Below the pieces are notes generated by a model. The model saw nothing but the letters and a program-made list of their open reading frames with translations. It searched no databases and was not told the origin of the DNA. This document shows, piece by piece, positions 59,080-64,000 of a stretch of 64,000 bases of DNA. The first letter of the stretch is position 1; each line of letters opens with the position of its first letter. This stretch comes from Aquipuribacter hungaricus (GTDB taxonomy: Bacteria > Actinomycetota > Actinomycetes > Actinomycetales > JBBAYJ01), in assembly GCF_042663885.1 (NCBI RefSeq), contig NZ_JBHSXV010000001.1; one strand, given 5' to 3'. Made by a program: the position numbers and the translations under genes.

Positions 59080-59319
59080 TCAGCCGCCGAACGCCCACAG
59101 GACGAGCCGGCCGAACCCGAGGTCGAGGACGCTGACGTAGAGCATCACCGCGACGACAAACACCAGCACGACGCTGGTGTAGGCCACGAGCTCGTCGCGC
59201 GTGGGGCGCACGACCTTGCGGAGCTCCGCGAGGACCTGCCGCAGGAAGAGCACGAACCCGCCGCGGCTGCTGGTGCTGCTGCTCGCGGCCGCGGTCGAGC
59301 CCTCGGAGGTGTCGCTCAC
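59080..59319 (-). CDS. secE: Preprotein translocase subunit SecE
   Basis: Single-span clamp of the SecYE translocon, 79 residues. A Ser-rich cytosolic start precedes FLRQVLAELRKVVRPTRDELVAYT, the conserved amphipathic helix and hinge, then one membrane helix (VVLVFVVAVMLYVSVLDLGF). GTG start at 59319, 36 bp downstream of tRNA-Trp. Confidence 0.97.
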   Translation of the reverse strand: MSDTSEGSTAAASSSTSSRGGFVLFLRQVLAELRKVVRPTRDELVAYTSVVLVFVVAVMLYVSVLDLGFGRLVLWAFGG

Positions 59320-59355
59320 GGGTGATGCCTCTCGCTGGTCGGGGACGCTCGTCTG

Positions 59356-59428
59356 CAGGGCAGGAGGGACTCGAACCCACAACCCCCGGTTTTGGAGACC
59401 GGTGCGCTGCCAATTGCGCCACTGCCCT
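59356..59428 (-). tRNA. tRNA-Trp (CCA anticodon)
   Basis: Minus-strand cloverleaf: acceptor AGGGCAG/CTGCCCT, D-arm with AATTGGC, anticodon stem CCGGT/ACCGG with loop CTCCAAA (anticodon CCA), and T-arm GTGGGTTCGAGTCCC. The discriminator is G and only CA of the terminal CCA is encoded in frame with it. tRNA-Trp upstream of secE-nusG is a conserved arrangement. Confidence 0.96.
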
Positions 59429-59496
59429 TCGGTGTGATCCTGCCTCCCACCCGTGCCGGGGCACGGTGAGGACAGCGAGGTGCACGCCGGTCGGTC

Positions 59497-59527
59497 AGCA
59501 TACGTCCCCGGGAGGCCCCGGGTCGAA
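59497..59527 (-). promoter_or_regulatory. Candidate tRNA-Trp/secE promoter
   Basis: Minus strand: -10 TATGCT (59497-59502) with TTCGAC (59522-59527) 19 bp upstream, a slightly long spacer. About 70 bp before the mature tRNA. Confidence 0.4.
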
Positions 59528-59589
59528 TACGCCGCCCGGGACGCGGCCCGCAGCAGCACCCGCGGGCACCGGGGCGGCAGGATGTGGCC

Positions 59590-60804
59590 ATGACCGAGTC
59601 CTCCCCCGCCCGCGCCCGAGTCTCCGCCCGCATCGGCGGCATCAGCGAGTCCGCCACCCTCGCCGTCGACGCCAAGGCCAAGGCGCTCAAGGCGGCGGGG
59701 CGCCCCGTCATCGGCTTCGGTGCCGGCGAGCCGGACTTCCCCACCCCGCCCGCCGTCGTCGAGGCGGCCCTGGTGGCGGCCCGCGAGCCCGCGATGCACC
59801 GCTACACCCCCGCCGCCGGGCTGCCCGCGCTGCGCGAGGCCGTCGCCGCCAAGACCGCGCGCGACTCCGGCCTGGAGGTGCCCGCCTCGCAGGTCCTCAT
59901 CACCAACGGCGGCAAGCAGGCCGTCTACCAGGCCTTCGCCACGCTGCTGGACCCGGGCGACGAGGTCATCCTCCCGGCGCCGTACTGGACGACGTACCCG
60001 GAGGCCGTCCGCCTGGCCGGCGGCGTCCCCGTCGAGGTCTTCGCCGGCCCGGAGCAGGGCTACCTGGTGACGGTCGAGCAGCTGGAGGCGGCGCGCACGC
60101 CCCGCACCAAGGTGCTCCTCTACTGCTCCCCCTCCAACCCGACCGGCGCGGTCTACCCCCGCGAGCACGTCGAGGCGATCGGCCGCTGGGCCGTCGAGCA
60201 CGGCGTGTGGGTCGTCGCCGACGAGATCTACGAGCACCTCACCTACGACGGTGTGACCGCGGAGTCCATGCCCGTCGTCGTCCCGGAGCTCGCGGACACC
60301 TGCGTGGTGCTCAACGGCGTCGCCAAGACCTACGCCATGACCGGCTGGCGGGTGGGCTGGATGGTCGGCCCCACCGACGTCGTCAAGGCCGCGACGAACC
60401 TGCAGTCGCACCTGAGCAGCAACGTCGCCAACGTGTCCCAGCGCGCGGCGCTGGCCGCGGTGTCCGGCCCGCTGGACGCGGCCCACGAGATGCGCGAGGC
60501 CTTCGACCGCCGCCGCCGCACGATGGTCGCGATGCTGTCGGAGATCGACGGCGTCTCCTGCCCGGTCCCCCAGGGCGCGTTCTACGCCTACCCCGACGTG
60601 CGCGGCGTCCTGGGCCGGGAGGTCGGCGGCACCACGCCCACCACGTCGGCCGAGCTGGCCACCGTCATCCTCGAGCAGGCCGAGGTGGCCGTCGTGCCCG
60701 GCGAGGCGTTCGGCCCCAGCGGCTACCTGCGCCTGTCCTACGCCCTCGGCGACGACGACCTGGCGGAGGGCGTCGGGCGCATCCAGCGGCTGCTCGCCGG
60801 CTGA
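59590..60804 (+). CDS. aspC: Pyridoxal-phosphate aminotransferase (aspartate type)
   Basis: Class I aminotransferase, 404 residues, probably aspartate transaminase. IGFGAGEPDFPTP near residue 42, NGGKQAVYQAF, YCSPSNPTGAVY, ADEIYEHLTYDG and the PLP lysine in NGVAKTYAMTGWRVGW match the AAT-Ib subgroup. The C-terminal arginine in YLRLSYA binds the substrate carboxylate. ATG at 59590 has AGG 8 nt upstream; a GTG two codons earlier has poor spacing. First plus-strand gene after the ribosomal cluster. Confidence 0.93.
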   Translation: MTESSPARARVSARIGGISESATLAVDAKAKALKAAGRPVIGFGAGEPDFPTPPAVVEAALVAAREPAMHRYTPAAGLPALREAVAAKTARDSGLEVPASQVLITNGGKQAVYQAFATLLDPGDEVILPAPYWTTYPEAVRLAGGVPVEVFAGPEQGYLVTVEQLEAARTPRTKVLLYCSPSNPTGAVYPREHVEAIGRWAVEHGVWVVADEIYEHLTYDGVTAESMPVVVPELADTCVVLNGVAKTYAMTGWRVGWMVGPTDVVKAATNLQSHLSSNVANVSQRAALAAVSGPLDAAHEMREAFDRRRRTMVAMLSEIDGVSCPVPQGAFYAYPDVRGVLGREVGGTTPTTSAELATVILEQAEVAVVPGEAFGPSGYLRLSYALGDDDLAEGVGRIQRLLAG

Positions 60805-60826
60805 GCGCCGCGGGACGGGGGCTGCC

Positions 60827-61918
60827 GTGACGACCGGGGCCGGGCAGGCATGCCCGGCCCCGGTCGTGCGTGACCTGCGGACGCTGCCCAAGGCGCACCT
60901 GCACCTGCACTTCACCGGCTCGATGCGGCCTGCCACGCTCGCGGCCCTCGCCGCCCGGCACGGCCTCCGGCTGCCGGAGCTGCTGCGGGAGCACCACCTG
61001 CTCCGGGTGCCCGCCACGGAGCGGGGCTGGTTCCGGTTCCAGCGGCTCTACGACGCCGCCCGCGCCTGCGTCCGCGACGAGGCGGACATGCGCCGGCTCG
61101 TGCACGAGGCCGCCGCCGACGACGCCGCCGAGGGCTCGCGGCGCCTGGAGCTGCAGGTGGACCCCACCTCGTACGCGCCGCTGGTCGGGGGCCTGACGCC
61201 CGCGCTGGAGGTCGTGCTCGACGCGGCGCGGGAGGCGAGCACGGCCACCGGCTGCGAGGTCGCGGTGGTCGTGGCCGCGAGCCGGCTGCGCCACCCGCTG
61301 GACGCCCGGACCCTGGCGCGCCTGGCGGCCCGCTACGCCGGCGACGGGGCGGGCGAGGTGGTGGGCTTCGGGCTCAGCAACGACGAGCGGCGCGGGCGGA
61401 CCGAGGAGTTCGCCGCCGCCTTCCGGATCGCCCGGGCGGCGGGGCTGGCCTCGGTCCCCCACGGCGGTGAGCTGCTGGGCGCGGACCACGTCGGGGTGGT
61501 GCTCGACGAGCTCCGCCCCGACCGGCTGGGCCACGGGGTGCGGGCCGCCGAGGACCCGGACGTGCTGCGGCGCGTGGTGGAGCAGGGCACCGGGCTCGAG
61601 GTGTGCCCGACGAGCAACGTCGGCCTGGGCGTCTATGCGACCGTGGCCGACGTCCCGGTCCCCCGGCTGCTCGCGGCCGGGGCACGGGTGGCGCTCGGTG
61701 CGGACGACCCGCTGCTGTTCGGGCCACGGCTGGTCGAGCAGTACGAGCACGCCCGCACCGGGTGGGGCATGGACGACGACGCCCTGGCCGCCCTGGCGCG
61801 GCACAGCCTCACCCTCACCCGCGCGCCGCGGGACCGGGTCGCCGGCTGGCTGGCCGAGGTCGACGCCTGGCTGGCCGCACCGCCGTCGGCGCCGCCGGAC
61901 CCCTCGCCTAGAGGCTGA
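60827..61918 (+). CDS. add: Adenosine deaminase
   Basis: Zinc amidohydrolase converting adenosine to inosine, 363 residues. Metal-binding HLHLHFTGS, substrate region GFGLSNDE, PHGGE (His and Glu of catalysis), GHGVRAAED, CPTSNVGLG and the metal Asp in GADDPLLFG are all present. The start is uncertain: GTG 60827 places a terminator-like hairpin (60832-60865) inside the coding region, while GTG 60866 (VRDLRTLPKAHLH) gives a normal N-terminus. Ends overlapping the convergent murB by 11 bp. Confidence 0.88.
   Translation: MTTGAGQACPAPVVRDLRTLPKAHLHLHFTGSMRPATLAALAARHGLRLPELLREHHLLRVPATERGWFRFQRLYDAARACVRDEADMRRLVHEAAADDAAEGSRRLELQVDPTSYAPLVGGLTPALEVVLDAAREASTATGCEVAVVVAASRLRHPLDARTLARLAARYAGDGAGEVVGFGLSNDERRGRTEEFAAAFRIARAAGLASVPHGGELLGADHVGVVLDELRPDRLGHGVRAAEDPDVLRRVVEQGTGLEVCPTSNVGLGVYATVADVPVPRLLAAGARVALGADDPLLFGPRLVEQYEHARTGWGMDDDALAALARHSLTLTRAPRDRVAGWLAEVDAWLAAPPSAPPDPSPRG
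60832..60865 (+). terminator. Hairpin after the aminotransferase gene
   Basis: Perfect 15-bp stem GACCGGGGCCGGGCA/TGCCCGGCCCCGGTC with loop GGCA, 27 bp after the aspC stop. It overlaps the annotated 5' end of the adenosine deaminase gene, suggesting that gene really starts at 60866. Confidence 0.7.
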
Positions 61919-62978
61919 CGCCCACCAGGCGGGGCTCGGCCTCCAGCGTCACCCCGAAGGCGTCCTCGACGGCACCGCGCACCTCGCGGGCGAGCCGGAG
62001 CACGTCCTCGGCGCGGGCACCGCCGCGGTTGGTCAGGGCCAGCGTGTGCTTGGTGGACACCGCGGCCGGGCCGGGCAGGCCGTGCCCCTTGCCGACCCCG
62101 GCGTGCTCGATGAGCCACGCGGCGGGCAGCTTGACCATCCCGTCGCCGGCGGGCCAGCGGGGCGCCTGCCCGAGGGTGTCCGGCAGCGACGCCTCGGCCA
62201 GCACGGGGTTGGTGAAGAACGAGCCGACGGACCAGGTGTCCGGGTCTGGGTCGTCGAGCACCATGCCCTTGCCGGCGCGCAGGCCCAGGACGGCGTCGCG
62301 CACCTGCTGCAGCGGCGCGCGGGCGCCGACCTCGATGCCCAGGGCCCGGGCGAGCTCGGCGTAGCGGACCGGCGCCGACAGGTCGGCGACCGGCAGCTGG
62401 AAGGCCACCCGCAGCACGACGTAGCGGTCCATGCCGTCGGGGCCGTCGTGCGCGGCCCGCTTGAGCAGGGAGTCGCGGTAGCCGAACTCCAGGTCCCGGT
62501 TGGCCAGCGTGCGCAGCCGCCGCTCGGTGCGGTCGTACACCTGGACGGTGGCGACGGTGTCGGCGACCTCGCTGCCGTAGGCGCCGACGTTCTGCACCGG
62601 CGTGGCCCCGACGCTGCCGGGGATGCCGGACAGCGCCTCGAGGCCGGAGAAGCCGCGGGCGACCGCGAGCGCGACGAGCTCGTCCCAGCCGGCCCCTGCC
62701 TGCACGGTCATGTCCGCGCCGCCGCAGTAGTCGGCACCCTGCAGGGCGACGCCCCCGTCGGCCGGGCGCGCGACGTGGACGACGGTGCCGTCGAAGCCGG
62801 CGTCGGAGACGACGAGGTTGGACCCGCCGGCGACCAGGAGCAGCCGGTCCCCGCGGGCGTCGACGTCACGCACCGCCGCGAGCAGCTCGTCGCTGTCGTG
62901 GGCGACGACGAGGCGTGCCGCGGGACCCCCGACGCGCAGCGTCGTGAGGTCGGCGATCCGGGTGCCGGGGCTGGTCAC
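61908..62978 (-). CDS. murB: UDP-N-acetylenolpyruvoylglucosamine reductase
   Basis: FAD enzyme making UDP-MurNAc for peptidoglycan, 356 residues. LTTLRVGGPAARLV, FAD-binding VAGGSNLVVSD, SGIPGSVGATPVQNVGAYGSEV and SVGSFFTNPV are diagnostic. Type I layout with the extra loop (residues ~200-280). Its start overlaps the stop of the MFS gene (ATGA), so the two are co-transcribed. Confidence 0.96.
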   Translation of the reverse strand: MTSPGTRIADLTTLRVGGPAARLVVAHDSDELLAAVRDVDARGDRLLLVAGGSNLVVSDAGFDGTVVHVARPADGGVALQGADYCGGADMTVQAGAGWDELVALAVARGFSGLEALSGIPGSVGATPVQNVGAYGSEVADTVATVQVYDRTERRLRTLANRDLEFGYRDSLLKRAAHDGPDGMDRYVVLRVAFQLPVADLSAPVRYAELARALGIEVGARAPLQQVRDAVLGLRAGKGMVLDDPDPDTWSVGSFFTNPVLAEASLPDTLGQAPRWPAGDGMVKLPAAWLIEHAGVGKGHGLPGPAAVSTKHTLALTNRGGARAEDVLRLAREVRGAVEDAFGVTLEAEPRLVGVSL

Positions 62979-64000
62979 CGGGCCAGGCTAGGCGAGGGCT
63001 CGTCGCTGCCCGCGGTCGCACCGGCCGGGGGGCGCATGGCGGCGGCGGTGCACGCGGCCAGCAGGGCCGCACCACAGGCGGTGAGCAGCGCGAGGTTGGT
63101 CCCGAGCCGCTCGCCGAGCAGGCCGACCAGCGGCGGGCCGGCGAGGAACGCGGTGTAGGCGACCGAGGCGACGACAGACACGCGCACGGCGGCGCGCACC
63201 GGGTCGTCCGCCGCGGCGGTCATGCCGACCGGGAAGCCGAGGCTCACCCCGACGCCCCAGAGCACGGCACCGAGGGCGGCGCCGACGACGCCGGGCACGA
63301 AGACGACCGTGAGCACGCCGACCGCGACCATGCCCGCCATGACGAGCAGGGGGCGGTAGCGGCCGTAGCGGTCCAGCAGCACCGGGCCCAGGAAGCGGCC
63401 GGCCATGACGGAGGCGAGGAAGACCCAGTACATGGCCGCGCCGACCCACTCCTGCGCACCGCGGGAGTCGATGACGGCCACGGCGAGCCAGTCGCCGGCG
63501 ATGCCCTCGGCGAGCGCGAAGCCCATCATCGTCACGCCGATGAGCAGGGTGCGGGGCTCGCGCCAGGCGTCGACCAGGGAGTAGCGGCGCGAGGGGGCGT
63601 CGGTGCCGGCCGCGGCGGCCGCGGCGTGGTCGTCGGCCGCACCGCGGGCGGCGAGCTCCTCGGGCAGGAAGCCGCGGACCGCGACGACGGCGCCGGCCAT
63701 GACGACGACGGCGACGACGCACAGGTGGGGGCCGCGGCCCACGGAGGCGAAGGCCGCGGCGGCCGCGACGCCCGCCCCCAGCACGGTGCCGGCGCTCCAC
63801 GCGCCGTGGAAGCGGGGCATGATCGTCGTGCCCAGCCGGCGCTCGACGTCGGCGGCCTCGACGTTCATGGCCACGTCCCAGGCGCCGTTGGAGAAGCCCC
63901 ACGCGAACAGGGCGACCATGAGCAGCAGGCGGTCCGGCGCGAGCCCGGCGCCCGCGACGCCGGCGGCGCCGAGCGCGGCGGCCCCCAGCACGACCGGGCG
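62975..64000 (-). CDS. MFS transporter (cut by window edge)
   Basis: A major facilitator superfamily permease; about 341 codons are visible and the N-terminus lies off the right edge. Multiple hydrophobic segments alternate with short charged loops. WGFSNGAWDVAMNVEAADVERRLG resembles the conserved inter-helix region of sugar/drug MFS proteins related to YbjJ. A hydrophilic loop (residues ~105-135, Ala/Asp-rich) separates the two halves. Substrate unknown. Coupled to murB by a 4-bp overlap. Confidence 0.8.
   Translation of the reverse strand, partial: RPVVLGAAALGAAGVAGAGLAPDRLLLMVALFAWGFSNGAWDVAMNVEAADVERRLGTTIMPRFHGAWSAGTVLGAGVAAAAAFASVGRGPHLCVVAVVVMAGAVVAVRGFLPEELAARGAADDHAAAAAAGTDAPSRRYSLVDAWREPRTLLIGVTMMGFALAEGIAGDWLAVAVIDSRGAQEWVGAAMYWVFLASVMAGRFLGPVLLDRYGRYRPLLVMAGMVAVGVLTVVFVPGVVGAALGAVLWGVGVSLGFPVGMTAAADDPVRAAVRVSVVASVAYTAFLAGPPLVGLLGERLGTNLALLTACGAALLAACTAAAMRPPAGATAGSDEPSPSLAR

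Noticed and set aside
59080..61017. 645-codon minus-strand frame covering secE and the aminotransferase
   Set aside because: Antisense shadow of the aminotransferase; only the last 79 codons (SecE) are real.

Overview
The window is very GC-rich DNA from an actinobacterium. The evidence is base composition, frequent GTG starts (and a likely TTG start for rpoB), the gene order, an HrcA/CIRCE-controlled groESL, long acidic or basic tails on NusG, L17, S9 and S5, and actinobacterial-type ribosomal proteins. Protein sequences look closest to the Micrococcales/Kineosporiales side of the phylum. That placement is an inference from memory, not from a search.

Layout. (1) 1-7.8 kb: start of groL (cut by the left edge), groES with a promoter between two CIRCE operators, a divergent methyltransferase, then a tight minus-strand chain alr, alpha/beta hydrolase, tsaE, tsaB, rimI, tsaD (D-alanine supply, tRNA t6A modification, S18 acetylation). 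(2) 7.8-16.6 kb: nnr (NAD(P)HX repair), acpS, glmS, divergent coaA, a double GNAT gene, glmM with an apparent 1-nt frameshift, rpsI and rplM. (3) 16.6-21.7 kb: an ABC-F ATPase, a kynureninase, a small membrane protein plus HTH protein pair behind a doubled operator-like element, and truA. (4) 21.7-25.6 kb: alpha operon rplQ, rpoA, rpsD, rpsK, rpsM, rpmJ, infA. (5) 25.6-29.9 kb: an accessory cassette between infA and map, two genes normally adjacent in actinobacteria. It holds a TPR-CHAT cysteine peptidase, an array of 51-nt repeats, a 42-residue acidic ORF, and a secreted protein made of 23 SYLPY(K/E/T/A) hexapeptides. (6) 29.9-42.7 kb: map, adk, secY, then the spc and S10 ribosomal clusters. 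(7) 43-47.5 kb: tuf, fusA, rpsG, rpsL. (8) 47.8-59.5 kb: rpoC (apparent 1-nt frameshift), rpoB, rplL, rplJ, rplA, rplK, nusG, secE and tRNA-Trp. (9) 59.6-64 kb: plus-strand aminotransferase and adenosine deaminase, then convergent murB and an MFS transporter cut by the right edge.

Most of the window is the core translation/transcription super-cluster, read almost entirely on the minus strand. Several ribosomal or polymerase operons show the same promoter plan (TTGNCC-like -35, 17-18 bp, TACCNT-like -10). In some, the promoter is fused to the T-run of the preceding terminator hairpin. The str and S10 operons also share a leader block.

The most novel element is the map-infA cassette: a predicted intracellular caspase-like peptidase, an exported tyrosine/lysine hexapeptide-repeat polypeptide with periodic AGTAA punctuation, and a small ORF whose Shine-Dalgarno is partly enclosed in a hairpin. 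A related 52-nt repeat array lies 26 kb away beside tsaD. No database search was possible; functions come from recognised motifs and conserved gene order.
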